NCBI GenBank assembly: GCA_030951095.1 | Contig: JAUZQI010000160.1 | Location: 1 to 26,387, forward strand | Length of the DNA stretch: 26,387 nt | Reading direction: 5' to 3' | Origin: Mariprofundus sp. | GTDB lineage: Bacteria; Pseudomonadota; Zetaproteobacteria; Mariprofundales; Mariprofundaceae | Part shown: piece by piece, positions 17,036 through 25,041 of the stretch | How the letters are laid out: each line of letters opens with the position of its first letter | Numbering within the stretch: the stretch's first letter is position 1 | Translations under genes and position numbers: made by a program | Notes under the pieces: generated by a model | Told to the model about the DNA's origin: nothing | The model's input: only the letters and a program-made list of their open reading frames with translations | Databases searched by the model: none

Positions 17036-18307
17036 TTACGCTGTTTCGTTTTTGACCGAACTCAGGCGCACGCGTTGAATCCAGTCTCTACGCACACTCA
17101 ATACTTCCACATTGATATCACCGATAGGCATGCAGAGACGTCCCTCAGGGATGTCTCCCAAAATATGTACAATCAGACCGCCAATGGTGGTGGCACTTTC
17201 CTCCGGCAGTTCGGCATCCATTTCCTGATTGATATCATGCAGCGCAACGGTAGCGGCAGTAACCAGCGAACCATCCGGCTGTGGCCACATTTCGAGTTGC
17301 GGCGGGATATCTGATTCATCGTGGATTTCCCCGACAATTTCCTCAATAATATCTTCCAGCGTAATCAGACCCTCAATATCACCGAATTCATCTACGATGA
17401 TAGCCATATGTTGATGATTGGTCTGAAAGTCGAACAATTGCGCCAGTGCATTCTTTGTCGTTGGAATATATGGCGGGCTTTTCCAGATCATGGCATCGCA
17501 TAAACGTGCAGAAGGCGTTTTAAGTTTAAGCAAGTCCCTGAGGTGGACAATGCCAATCAGATTGTCCGTTTTACCCAGAAATACCGGATGGCGCGAATGA
17601 GGTTCCGTAGAGGCTTGTTTCAGGCATTCGGCAACGCTTCGCGAGCCATCCAGCATATGCATCTGCTTGCGCGGTGTCATGACTGCTTTTACGGCAACCT
17701 CATGCAGGGTTAGACTGCTGTTGAGCATTTGTTCTCTGGCCTGATCCAGTACGCCGGTTTCAGCGCTGATATCGATCATGCTGGCCAGTTCCTTGTGGGT
17801 AAGTGGTGTTTCAGTCAGTTCCGGTACGCGCAGCAGGCGTTTAAGCAGTGTGATAATACTCATCAGCATAGTGACCAGTGGTGCCAGAAGAGTCTGGATA
17901 GTGAGCATGGGGCCGGCCACCCTGCAGGCAATGCTTTCGGCATGTGCTACGGCAATGGTTTTGGGAAGAATCTCGGCAAAAATCAATACTACGGCAGTCA
18001 TGGCGATAGTGGCATAGATAATGCCTGCCTGACCGAAATGTTCGACAAATAGTGTTGTGGCCAGTGCGGATGCAAAAATATTGACGAAATTGTTACCCAG
18101 CAGAATGGTCGAGAGCATTCGCTCCGGTTGCTCCAGCATGGCCTCGGCTTTTTTTGAACCTTTGCTGCCCTGTTCACTACGAGCACGCAGGCTTGCCCTG
18201 CGGGCACGGGTCAGGGCTGTTTCGGAGCCGGAAAAGAATGCCGAAAGCAGTAGCAGGAAAAACAGTGTTCCTATGGCAAATGAAAACGGGAACCCGTTAA
18301 TGTCCAT
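17036..18307 (-). CDS. HlyC/CorC (CNNM) family transporter
   Basis: A 423-residue membrane protein of the CNNM/CorB type (YfjD-like), likely a Mg2+ or related cation transporter. The N-terminal DUF21 transmembrane domain (about residues 8-180) contains AFFSGSETALTRA, LLGNNFVNIFASALAT and FAEILPKTIA, the conserved SGSE and PKT elements of the pore. Two CBS domains follow (about residues 200-325: VMTPRKQM, and HMAIIVDEFGDIEGLITLEDIIEEIVGEI). A CorC-type C-terminal domain (GSLVTAATVALHDIN to end) closes it. The start at 18307 is the first ATG giving the expected N-terminal helix; the ribosome site is weak. It lies 33 bp after the CcsA-like gene on the same strand, a pairing also seen as ypjD/yfjD around ffh in enterobacteria. 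Confidence 0.92.
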   Translation of the reverse strand: MDINGFPFSFAIGTLFFLLLLSAFFSGSETALTRARRASLRARSEQGSKGSKKAEAMLEQPERMLSTILLGNNFVNIFASALATTLFVEHFGQAGIIYATIAMTAVVLIFAEILPKTIAVAHAESIACRVAGPMLTIQTLLAPLVTMLMSIITLLKRLLRVPELTETPLTHKELASMIDISAETGVLDQAREQMLNSSLTLHEVAVKAVMTPRKQMHMLDGSRSVAECLKQASTEPHSRHPVFLGKTDNLIGIVHLRDLLKLKTPSARLCDAMIWKSPPYIPTTKNALAQLFDFQTNHQHMAIIVDEFGDIEGLITLEDIIEEIVGEIHDESDIPPQLEMWPQPDGSLVTAATVALHDINQEMDAELPEESATTIGGLIVHILGDIPEGRLCMPIGDINVEVLSVRRDWIQRVRLSSVKNETA

Positions 18308-18340
18308 GCGTAAGGTGGTTGTCCATGTGAATATTCAGCT

Positions 18341-19156
18341 TTAGTTTAACAGGGAGTGGATCAGCTTGACGCCGAAATAGGCTAGTATCAGCAGCCCGTA
18401 TGCAGTCAGTACTGTGCGACTGGCAATGCGGGTGGTCCAGCTGGCGCGGCGACGCTTGATTTGCAACAGAACCAGCACGCCGAAGGTAAACAGCGCCAGC
18501 AGTACTTTGTGATTGAGCAGGGCGAAATGCTGGTATTCAACCCATTGCCAGACTAGACCGGTTAAAATACTGATGCCGATCAGGAGCGTTGCTATTTTTA
18601 CCTGGGCAAACATGTGCCGTTCAATATCCACTAGTGCCGGTAGCGCCTGAACAAGCATGGATAGCCGTTTCTTTTTCAGTGCCCGATCCAGCATGATTTG
18701 CATGACGGCATGAATCGCAGCCAGTGTCAGTATGGCATAGGCAAGCATCGATATCAGCAGGTGACTGGTTTCCAGCAGGGAGGATGTGCGCACCCAGTTG
18801 GGTGCATGCGCTTCCGGCAGCAGAGGAATGAGAAATAACGGAATGGCTATCGCCGGCAGTAAAAACAGACCTAGTCCCTGAATGCCATGGCGCAAAATAC
18901 CGATGCTGTAAATGAGTTGTACGAGCAAGATTATGATTGCGGTGCTGGTTGCCAGTGTGAAATTGATGCCGTCGGCAGTCATTGAACCTAGCAGATGAAT
19001 AGCCCAGATATTAAGTGTGATCGCAATCGCCAGGATGCCGGCAATACTGTTGGTTGGATTTTGTGCTGCGTTACCTTGCAGGGCGTTGCGCCAGATAATG
19101 ATGGCACTCAGCAGCATCAGCAGACCGGAAGCAAAAAATAGAATCGTTGAGGTCAT
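18341..19156 (-). CDS. CcsA/YpjD (HemX-like) cytochrome c assembly-type membrane protein
   Basis: A 271-residue protein with eight likely membrane segments, belonging to the CcsA/YpjD family related to heme-handling proteins. Conserved features are SLLETSHLLISMLAYAIL (His near residue 132), the amphipathic region between helices 5 and 6, and NHKVLLALFTFGVLVLLQIKRR with a second His. These histidines bind heme in true CcsA proteins. For YpjD itself the function is unproven. AAGGA lies 11 nt before the ATG. It is cotranscribed with the CorC-like gene. In many proteobacteria ffh lies divergently beside this pair; here that place is taken by a family-B mobile element and the DUF2461 gene. Confidence 0.85.
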   Translation of the reverse strand: MTSTILFFASGLLMLLSAIIIWRNALQGNAAQNPTNSIAGILAIAITLNIWAIHLLGSMTADGINFTLATSTAIIILLVQLIYSIGILRHGIQGLGLFLLPAIAIPLFLIPLLPEAHAPNWVRTSSLLETSHLLISMLAYAILTLAAIHAVMQIMLDRALKKKRLSMLVQALPALVDIERHMFAQVKIATLLIGISILTGLVWQWVEYQHFALLNHKVLLALFTFGVLVLLQIKRRRASWTTRIASRTVLTAYGLLILAYFGVKLIHSLLN

Positions 19157-19221
19157 TTTTCAGTTTTTCCTTTTTGTACGGATGGATATGTGTGTAATAC
19201 GGGTTGCGAACATGGGCGCAG

Positions 19222-19250
19222 ATTATTTCCGATGTAATGGCTGAGTGCAA
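19222..19250 (-). promoter_or_regulatory. Possible sigma-70-type promoter of the ccsA-corC pair
   Basis: On the minus strand TTGCAC (19250-19245) and AATAAT (19227-19222) are separated by 17 bp, about 65 bp before the CcsA-like start. This is a match by eye only. The rest of the interval 19157-19322 shows nothing else I recognise. Confidence 0.3.
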
Positions 19251-19322
19251 TGGCTGGCCATGTAATACTGATCTGACGACGCCTGTTTGTGCAGTATCCG
19301 CTGCGAATAGAAAGAATCAAAT

Positions 19323-19483
19323 GAGCCACTTGCAAAAGTCGTGAACGGCGATTTACTTTCCCACTCCGGCATATTTTCGAACTGGAGTTTCGGAGAATGG
19401 AACCACTATGCTCCTCATTCCATTCCAAAAATTCACTCGAAATGGGATTACAATTCATCCACTCAGGCTTTTGCAAGTGGCTA
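19323..19483 (+). mobile_element. MITE-like element, family B, copy 2 (161 bp)
   Basis: Full-length second copy of the element at 15982-16142, same orientation and same length. It is flanked by AAAT at 19319-19322 and 19484-19487. The terminal repeats GAGCCACTTGCAAAAG and (read from the right) TAGCCACTTGCAAAAG match except for the first base. It occupies half of the 343-bp region between the CcsA-like start and the end of the DUF2461 gene, 17 bp beyond the latter's stop. Confidence 0.87.
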
Positions 19484-19499
19484 AAATGACAGCAAATAC

Positions 19500-20192
19500 T
19501 CAAAACGGCAGACGTAAAGCAGAGCAAAGAAAACGCATGAATGAAGTACCGACGGTAAAATAATCACAGACGATATTGCTGAAATCCTGCTGTTCCACCA
19601 GTGCCGGTGCCAGGTTTCCAATACCGATGAAATCTTTGCGTTTGAGGTCATCAAGCAGCGGGTGCGCTTTGTCGAAACCCCGGGGTGCAGTTTTCAGGCT
19701 GTTGCCGGACAGGGAAAACCAGCGGTTAAATTGTTCGTCGTTCCGTGTTTTCGACCAGACTTGCGGTTTATCCACAATGGCTTTTCGGATTGCCGTAAGC
19801 GCATTCGGTGGTGGATGCCAGATGCCTATACCGACAAAACATTCAACTGCACTGATATGTACATAATAACCCGGGGCATGGATATCTTTGCCTGCTTCAT
19901 GACGAAACTGGATGCCGATATTGGTTTTATACGGTGTTTTATCTCTGGAGAAGCGGGTATCGCGGTATACCCGCATCAGCGAGCCTCCCGTTTTTCTGCT
20001 GTCTGCGAGAAAGTGGGGTGCAAATCCGGGCAATCGTTCTCCAACTGCTTCAATGAATGCCAGCGCCGGTGCCCTTACTTCATTGTCGTAATGCTGTTTA
20101 TGATCAGAAAACCAGTCTCGATTGTTATTGGCTGCCAGTTCCTCAAGAAAGGCAAATGTCGATAATGAGAAGTGTGGGTGAAATGTTAGCAT
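19500..20192 (-). CDS. DUF2461 domain-containing protein
   Basis: A 230-residue protein of the DUF2461 family (TIGR02453), present in many bacteria and without known function. Typical segments are FLEELAANNNRDWFSDHKQHY (residues 11-31), the LMRVYRDTRFSRDKTPYKTNIG core (about residues 72-93), and the HISAVECFVGIGIWHPPPNAL and DLKRKDFIG parts. The ATG at 20192 overlaps the pilZ stop (ATGCTAA), with GGGAA just upstream; a longer frame from 20225 lies wholly inside pilZ. It is the last gene of the pap2-holC-pilZ-DUF2461 operon. The C-terminus ends normally, just short of a mobile element. Confidence 0.85.
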   Translation of the reverse strand: MLTFHPHFSLSTFAFLEELAANNNRDWFSDHKQHYDNEVRAPALAFIEAVGERLPGFAPHFLADSRKTGGSLMRVYRDTRFSRDKTPYKTNIGIQFRHEAGKDIHAPGYYVHISAVECFVGIGIWHPPPNALTAIRKAIVDKPQVWSKTRNDEQFNRWFSLSGNSLKTAPRGFDKAHPLLDDLKRKDFIGIGNLAPALVEQQDFSNIVCDYFTVGTSFMRFLCSALRLPF

Positions 20193-20605
20193 TTCCCAAA
20201 ATTGGCAGCATTCATATCGACCCATTCCTTCGCCGCTTTTTCAAATGTCAGATGCCTTCCTTTTTCAGCGAGCTGTTGCCGGTATTGCATAATATGACAG
20301 ACCTGTTCGACCATGCGTATGCGAAACTGGGTTTGTTCATCGAGGAACATCACACCAATCTCAAAATAGTTGTCATGATCAAGTTTGCGTCGCCAACGCA
20401 CAACACAGGATGCCTCGAATGGGGGCTTTACATGCGGAATCCGGATTTTCAGCACCTTCCCCTCTTCCAGAAACACATTGCTTTTGAATGCAAGGCCGCC
20501 GCCACTGATATCACTCATCGGCATGTGAATATTCTTTTGTTGTGGAAACACCTGAATCGGTGCTTTGGACGGATGGCGAAAAAAGGCTCTGCGTTCATCC
20601 ATCAT
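20186..20605 (-). CDS. PilZ domain-containing c-di-GMP-binding protein
   Basis: A 139-residue single-domain PilZ protein. The two c-di-GMP-binding motifs are complete: RxxxR (R6-A-F-F-R10) and (D/N)xSxxG (D32, S34, G37 in DISGGG), followed by the beta barrel (GKVLKIRIPHV, CVVRWRRKL, FEIGVMFLDE). This suggests an effector that responds to c-di-GMP, though its target is unknown. The C-terminal 40 residues form a helical tail. The start overlaps the holC stop by 11 bp (a second ATG one codon later is possible), and the stop overlaps the DUF2461 start, so the three proteins are probably translationally coupled. Confidence 0.88.
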   Translation of the reverse strand: MMDERRAFFRHPSKAPIQVFPQQKNIHMPMSDISGGGLAFKSNVFLEEGKVLKIRIPHVKPPFEASCVVRWRRKLDHDNYFEIGVMFLDEQTQFRIRMVEQVCHIMQYRQQLAEKGRHLTFEKAAKEWVDMNAANFGKC

Positions 20606-21047
20606 GATTGACCCCGAGATAGGTTGGCTCCAGGCCCATCTGGCGATAGGTACGGAAACGTTCGCGCGCAGCCTGTTTCAGGGATTCATCCCAGCTATCG
20701 ACAAAATCCACGATATGTGAAAACCCGGACACATCCGGCGGAATTTCCATCCCACCATTAATGAGTACTTCAGGCTGATTATCACGCAGGATGATGGTGG
20801 ATAGCAAAATCGGGTGATAGCTGTTTTTGCTTTCATCGGTTTCAGCTATGCCGTGGGCCAGAAAAGATTCGGGATGAATCGTCCACAACCGTTCATTAAG
20901 CTGGGCGGCAAAACCTGCATCGGGACAAAGAATCAATGCATGCGGGGTTAAGCGCCCGCGTCTGAGCAACAGGCGGGCTATGCCCTCCACGCGGTCGGGT
21001 CGTTCCAGTAGTTCAAAGTGAACCCGTATTTCATGATCGTCGGCCAA
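20595..21047 (-). CDS. holC: DNA polymerase III subunit chi (HolC)
   Basis: A 150-residue accessory subunit that links the clamp loader to single-strand-binding protein. Despite a divergent N-terminus it aligns with E. coli HolC (147 residues) over RLLLRRGRLTPHALILCPD, LWTIHPESFLAHGIAE, PEVLINGG and especially VDFVDSWDESLKQAARERFR and TYRQMGLEP at the C-terminus. The best start is TTG at 21047, right behind the pap2 stop, with AAGGA four nt upstream; a longer frame from TTG at 21077 would lie inside pap2. holC is usually next to pepA or valS, so its place between pap2 and pilZ is unusual. Confidence 0.85.
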   Translation of the reverse strand: MADDHEIRVHFELLERPDRVEGIARLLLRRGRLTPHALILCPDAGFAAQLNERLWTIHPESFLAHGIAETDESKNSYHPILLSTIILRDNQPEVLINGGMEIPPDVSGFSHIVDFVDSWDESLKQAARERFRTYRQMGLEPTYLGVNHDG

Positions 21048-21048
21048 G

Positions 21049-21771
21049 TTATCCTTTCTCCTGTTGCCTATTCCCAAGCTTTTCTTTCCAAACCTGCATA
21101 AGAATAAACAGCGATGCTACCGGCATGATGAGCGTCAATACTGCGGCTGTCGATGGTTGCACATGATAGCCCAATCCCAGTACAGCGGCTTCTACCGCCA
21201 CAATCAAGCCAGGAATCTTCCATGCCCATGGGGAATTCCCCCATGTTTTTATCGGCCACACTGATGACCATCGCCAGAATATCCACATCGTAAGCATACC
21301 GATCACCAGACCTGCGACAACATCGACTGGGAAATGTACGCCGCCATAAATGCGTCCGACAGCAGCCAGTACGAATAGGGCGCCGACCCCCCAGCTGCGC
21401 CAGTCGCTGCGCGACCAGATCAGGAAAGCCAGTAACACCATGACACCATCCGAAGTGGCATGCCCGGATGGAAAACTGTGTGAATTAAGACTATGCCCCA
21501 GTACATGCACATGATCGAGCACGGCAGGCGGACGCGGCATGTCAAACAGGCGTTTCAGAATCTGCGCAACGAGTCCGGAAACAAGATAGGCCAACAGAGA
21601 AGCGATACCAGGGCGCAGGCGAAATAACATCAGCAGCGAACACAGCAGGGCAATCACCAGCCCATCGCCAAGGCCGCTAACGGTTCCAAAAAACAGATCG
21701 CCAAATGGCGAATGGGCGTCATTGATTAATCGAAACAGGGGGTGAGAATCGACTGTGGCGTGCATGTGCAA
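21049..21771 (-). CDS. PAP2 superfamily phosphatase
   Basis: A membrane-bound PAP2-type phosphatase, probably acting on lipid phosphates or undecaprenyl pyrophosphate. The three motifs of the acid-phosphatase superfamily are intact: KRLFDMPRP (motif 1), SFPSGHATS (motif 2, catalytic His) and GRIYGGVHFPVDVVAG (motif 3, nucleophilic His). Five to six membrane helices surround them, and a C-terminal pair of helices extends beyond the core. Start uncertain: a strong GAGGTGA lies at 21786-21780, giving 8-nt spacing to TTG at 21771 (240 residues). An ATG at 21765 is next. The GTG at 21783 is inside the ribosome site. First gene of a four-gene operon. Confidence 0.85.
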   Translation of the reverse strand: MHMHATVDSHPLFRLINDAHSPFGDLFFGTVSGLGDGLVIALLCSLLMLFRLRPGIASLLAYLVSGLVAQILKRLFDMPRPPAVLDHVHVLGHSLNSHSFPSGHATSDGVMVLLAFLIWSRSDWRSWGVGALFVLAAVGRIYGGVHFPVDVVAGLVIGMLTMWIFWRWSSVWPIKTWGNSPWAWKIPGLIVAVEAAVLGLGYHVQPSTAAVLTLIMPVASLFILMQVWKEKLGNRQQEKG

Positions 21772-21844
21772 AACACTACTCACCTCTCTGTCTTGTTTCT
21801 ACTGGTTGCGTTTTAGCAGGAAATACGCAGTGTGCGCCGCTCCT

Positions 21845-21934
21845 GAAGGGGATTTGTCTTTCCCTTCGTCTGTCCGGCCAGTCACTGATGCCCGGCGATT
21901 CGGAAAATTTAATCAGCGTCCGACATTTCAGTGA
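21845..21934 (+). other. Potentially structured leader upstream of rhlE
   Basis: In the 200-bp gap before rhlE, GAAGGG (21845-21850) pairs with CCCTTC (21862-21867), and TCACTGA (21892-21898) can pair with TCAGTGA (21928-21934). DEAD-box helicase genes sometimes have folded leaders, but I cannot show function here. No clear promoter was recognised. Confidence 0.25.
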
Positions 21935-21982
21935 GTCTGTGAATAAACAGGCCTTGTCCTGGCGCAATGGAAATAATAATAA

Positions 21983-23263
21983 ATGAAATTCGATCAACTC
22001 GGCTTATCTGCCGAACTCCTGCGTGCGGTCAACGATCAGGGCTATACGACCCCAACGCCGGTGCAGGAACAATCCATTCCAGTGGTACTGCAAGGCCACG
22101 ATATTCTTGCCGGCGCACAGACCGGAACAGGTAAAACTGCCGGTTTTACGCTGCCCATGCTGCAACTGATGCAGAAGGCGCATAGTGAACGACACAGGCA
22201 ACGCCCTGTCAGAGCCCTGGTTTTGACGCCAACGCGCGAATTGGCTGCACAGGTTGCTGAAAGCATTGCAACCTATGGAAAATATCTACCGCTACGCTCC
22301 ACCGTGGTATTCGGCGGTGTGGGGATCAATCCACAGATCGAGAAATTGCGTCGAGGCGTGGATATTCTGGTGGCTACTCCGGGTCGTTTACTGGATTTGG
22401 CCAATCAGCGTAAAGTTGATCTATCCAATGTTGAGTTTTTTGTGCTCGATGAGGCGGATCGTATGCTTGATATGGGCTTTATTCATGATATCCGGCGTGT
22501 GTTAAAGTTGCTGCCTGGCCAACGCCAGAATCTACTGTTCTCGGCTACGTTTTCAAATGAAATAAAGCAATTGGCTAGCGGTTTTCTGAAATCTCCGGTG
22601 TACGTTGAAGTGGCACGTAACGAGGCTACGCATCAGGTCACACAGGTGGTGCATCCGGTCAGTAAATCGAAAAAACGGGCATTGTTATCACATCTGATTT
22701 CAGAAGGTCAGTGGCAGCAGGTTTTGGTGTTTACCAAAACCAAACATGGTGCCAATCGCCTGACCAAACAACTGGAGTCCGACGGGATTCATGCTGCAGC
22801 TATTCACGGGAACAAAAGCCAGACTGCGCGAACCAGAGCATTGGCAGATTTCAAGAATGGCGGCATTCGGGTGCTGGTAGCTACGGATATTGCTGCTCGC
22901 GGACTGGATATTGATCAGTTGCCGCATGTGGTCAATTTTGAGCTTCCGCATGTTGCCGAAGATTACATTCATCGTATTGGCCGCACTGGTCGGGCAGGGC
23001 GCACTGGTGAAGCGCTGTCACTGGTCTGCGGCGAAGAAGACAAATTGCTACGCGGCATTGAGCGTTTAATGAAAAAGGCGATTCCGAAAGCTATGATTAC
23101 AGGTTTTGAACCCCGCCCTGAAGATGATCAGCAGGTGCAGCCAGAACCGCAGCGTTGCAGACCTGAGCATCGTCGGCACAACCCTCACTCACCACGCAAA
23201 CCACGCAGCAGTCGCGGACGCCGTCCCGGTAGACGCGAACGGGAAACCAGAAAAGTATCATGA
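21983..23263 (+). CDS. rhlE: DEAD-box ATP-dependent RNA helicase, RhlE type
   Basis: A 426-residue RNA helicase involved in ribosome assembly and RNA turnover. Ordered motifs are: Q motif ([14 protein letters not shown] ... TPVQEQSIP), I ([10 protein letters not shown], about residues 43-52), Ia (PTRELA), Ib (TPGRLLD), II (DEAD in [13 protein letters not shown]), III (SAT), IV (VLVFTKTK), V ([10 protein letters not shown]) and VI ([13 protein letters not shown]). The RMLDMGF sequence after DEAD is the RhlE signature. The C-terminus after about residue 375 is a Pro/Arg/His-rich basic tail ([18 protein letters not shown]), likely for RNA contact. The stop overlaps the next gene by 4 bp. Confidence 0.95.
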   Translation: MKFDQLGLSAELLRAVNDQGYTTPTPVQEQSIPVVLQGHDILAGAQTGTGKTAGFTLPMLQLMQKAHSERHRQRPVRALVLTPTRELAAQVAESIATYGKYLPLRSTVVFGGVGINPQIEKLRRGVDILVATPGRLLDLANQRKVDLSNVEFFVLDEADRMLDMGFIHDIRRVLKLLPGQRQNLLFSATFSNEIKQLASGFLKSPVYVEVARNEATHQVTQVVHPVSKSKKRALLSHLISEGQWQQVLVFTKTKHGANRLTKQLESDGIHAAAIHGNKSQTARTRALADFKNGGIRVLVATDIAARGLDIDQLPHVVNFELPHVAEDYIHRIGRTGRAGRTGEALSLVCGEEDKLLRGIERLMKKAIPKAMITGFEPRPEDDQQVQPEPQRCRPEHRRHNPHSPRKPRSSRGRRPGRRERETRKVS

Positions 23264-23472
23264 CCAAATCGGTCGCAATTGGTGTGTGTCATGGTCCGCG
23301 TTGCATGGAATACGGCGGCCAGGCACTGGCTGAAATACTGAGGGGTCAGTACATCGAGGTGGAGGCTCTGGGTTGCCAGAGCCTCTGTTCTTATTTCCCG
23401 ATTGTGCGTCTGAATGAACGTGTTATCCACCGCGCTTCAATGGACAGGGTAATGAAACAATTGTGCGAATGA
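23260..23472 (+). CDS. Small (2Fe-2S) ferredoxin-like, thioredoxin-fold protein
   Basis: A 70-residue protein with cysteines at positions 10, 15, 39 and 43, that is C-x4-C-x23-C-x3-C. This is the pattern of the thioredoxin-like [2Fe-2S] ferredoxins and NuoE-type domains, in a shortened form: [11 protein letters not shown], then a helix ([11 protein letters not shown]), then [10 protein letters not shown]. It probably carries a 2Fe-2S cluster or binds a metal. The partner is unknown. The start overlaps the rhlE stop (ATGA), so expression is coupled to the helicase, for which I know no functional reason. The downstream 79 bp lead to can. The assignment rests on cysteine spacing and neighbouring hydrophobic pattern only. 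Confidence 0.75.
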   Translation: MTKSVAIGVCHGPRCMEYGGQALAEILRGQYIEVEALGCQSLCSYFPIVRLNERVIHRASMDRVMKQLCE

Positions 23473-23551
23473 ATATGGTTTGCAAAGACCGGAATATTTT
23501 AATATCGCCCGTTCTGCTTGTCTGAGCGTGTTGTCAGGATAGTGTTTCCGT

Positions 23552-24187
23552 ATGCCTTCTATCAAACAAATGTTTGAAAACAATCGCAACTGGTCAGAGC
23601 GGGTCAGAAAAGAAACACCGGGATATCTCGAATCTATTTCATATGATCAGAGGCCAGAAATATTGTGGATTGGGTGCTCGGATTCACGGGTCGGGCCGGA
23701 TCAACTGATCGGTTTGCCTATGGGGTCGGTTTTTGTGCACCGCAATGTGGCCAATATCTTTGCGACCAATGATTTGAATTGTCTGGCTGTTCTTGAGTAT
23801 GCAGTTGATGAATTGAAAGTCCCCAATATCGTGGTCTGCGGCCATTATGGTTGTGGTGGTGTTAAAGCAGCGCTTGAGCACAGCGGTGTCCAACCGGTTG
23901 ATCTGTGGCTGGATCAGGTGCGATTTGTTTATAACCGTTATACCAAAGAGTTGAACATGTTGTCGCCAGTTGAGCGGGCCAATCGTCTGGCTGAACTCAA
24001 TGTTGAATCACAAGTCCATAATATTTGCCGCAATACCATTGTGCGTGAGGCATGGAAACGTGGACAGAAAGTCAATGTGATTGGAGTAATTTATGATATT
24101 CACGATGGACTGCTCAGGCAGTTGGGAACCGAATATTCCAGTCAGGAAGTATGGGAAACCAGCTACGGAGAAGCTTTTTCCGGTTGA
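23552..24187 (+). CDS. can: Beta-class carbonic anhydrase
   Basis: A 211-residue zinc enzyme interconverting CO2 and bicarbonate. The zinc ligands are Cys-42, Asp-44 (in CSDSR, with Arg-46 of the catalytic dyad), His-98 and Cys-101 (in GHYGCGG), the same positions as in E. coli Can. Other conserved segments are VHRNVANIF and LWLDQVRFVY. The length is typical (E. coli Can is 220 residues). The start at 23552 follows GGATAG weakly; no better one is seen. The gene stands alone, with 79 bp before it and a mobile repeat beginning right after it. It could supply bicarbonate for carboxylases or for autotrophic carbon uptake, which the window does not reveal. Confidence 0.96.
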   Translation: MPSIKQMFENNRNWSERVRKETPGYLESISYDQRPEILWIGCSDSRVGPDQLIGLPMGSVFVHRNVANIFATNDLNCLAVLEYAVDELKVPNIVVCGHYGCGGVKAALEHSGVQPVDLWLDQVRFVYNRYTKELNMLSPVERANRLAELNVESQVHNICRNTIVREAWKRGQKVNVIGVIYDIHDGLLRQLGTEYSSQEVWETSYGEAFSG

Positions 24188-24195
24188 TTGCTTAG

Positions 24196-24399
24196 GGCGA
24201 TGCTGATTTATTGCATTCTGCAATAAATCAGGGCAAAAAGAGAAATTACGTTTTTCTCTTTTCTTAAAATCAAGCACTTACGAACCTGATTTGATTTGCG
24301 GTTCCTGCCGCTCACCTGCTGGCGGCACAGCCGCCCAATCCGACTATCCTGTCAGTCCGGCCATGGACTGCAGAAAACATTGAATAAATCAACGTTTCC
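24196..24399 (+). mobile_element. MITE-like element, family D, copy 1 (204 bp)
   Basis: Flanked by TTAG at 24192-24195 and 24400-24403. The terminal inverted repeats are GGCGATGCTGATTTATT and, read from the right, GGAAACGTTGATTTATT. Inside, hairpins follow one another: CTGATTTATTGCA-TTC-TGCAATAAATCAG (24203-24231, 13 bp, perfect), an A/T stem AAAAGAGAAA...TTTCTCTTTT (about 24235-24262), GAACC/GGTTC with TTTGATT in the loop, and TGCCGC/GCGGCA. The first hairpin may also terminate can transcription. The region 24404-24457 holds nothing else I recognise. Confidence 0.7.
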
Positions 24400-24457
24400 T
24401 TAGTCAAAAAAATGGAAATGTGGAATTTTACCCCATGGTGTTTTTAGGCAACAGGCT

Positions 24458-25024
24458 CTAGCAAGCCCGGAGCCCCGCACGCTTAAGTAGCACTGTTATT
24501 TCTTCGAGCAGATAGGCTTCAGCCTCTTCGATACCTTTATCCCTGGCTTTCCTGATAATATAAGGTCGGAGGATCCACCTAATGGGTATCAACAGAGTAA
24601 AGCCGCCTATAAGTGCCCCGATCAGGACTGGTAATATGATATCGCTGTTGAAAGTCTTGCTTAGGTCAATGAAAGCAATCACCAGGCTGATCAGGCTAAT
24701 CACCTGGCCTACCAACATATATGCGACGTTATGATCCAGATTCCGGCCCATTGAAATATGAAAAGATACTTTTTTATTTGCTTGAGAAATTTCAAGAGAT
24801 AACTTGAATTTCCAGAAATGCCCTCTGCTTAGATAGAAATCCCAGTGTGTTGTGAACGGACTGGCTCCGGCGCGTATGGCTCGATGAATCGCAAAGCCGT
24901 TTTTGGAGGGGTATCGCTCTTTCAGGTTGGCAAGGAGCCTCCCTCCAACCATTTCAAGCATGGCTTTCGGTTCACCTTTTGGATATCTGCTCATATCCAA
25001 ATGGAAGATAGGTTTCATTTTCAT
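24458..25024 (-). CDS. Hypothetical protein with two membrane segments
   Basis: A 188-residue protein I do not recognise. The N-terminal 90 residues look soluble and mixed alpha/beta. Two hydrophobic segments follow (about residues 99-118, AYMLVGQVISLISLVIAFI, and 126-152, DIILPVLIGALIGGFTLLIPI), and a basic helical tail (RPYIIRKARDKGIEEAEAYL) ends the protein. This suggests an inner-membrane hairpin with cytoplasmic ends. The start ATG at 25024 has AGAGG 9 nt upstream; a second ATG two codons later is possible. It lies between two copies of the family-D repeat, with one repeat end 14 bp before its start, so its promoter must lie in or beyond that repeat. Slightly A+T-rich compared with its neighbours. 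Confidence 0.7.
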   Translation of the reverse strand: MKMKPIFHLDMSRYPKGEPKAMLEMVGGRLLANLKERYPSKNGFAIHRAIRAGASPFTTHWDFYLSRGHFWKFKLSLEISQANKKVSFHISMGRNLDHNVAYMLVGQVISLISLVIAFIDLSKTFNSDIILPVLIGALIGGFTLLIPIRWILRPYIIRKARDKGIEEAEAYLLEEITVLLKRAGLRAC

Positions 25025-25041
25025 GCGCCAGTACCTCTTAA

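Noticed and set aside
17014..17040. Terminator between the epimerase and CorC-like genes
   Set aside because: Only a 5-bp GTAAA/TTTAC pairing with a 15-nt loop is visible, and it overlaps the stop codon of the opposite gene; too weak to call.
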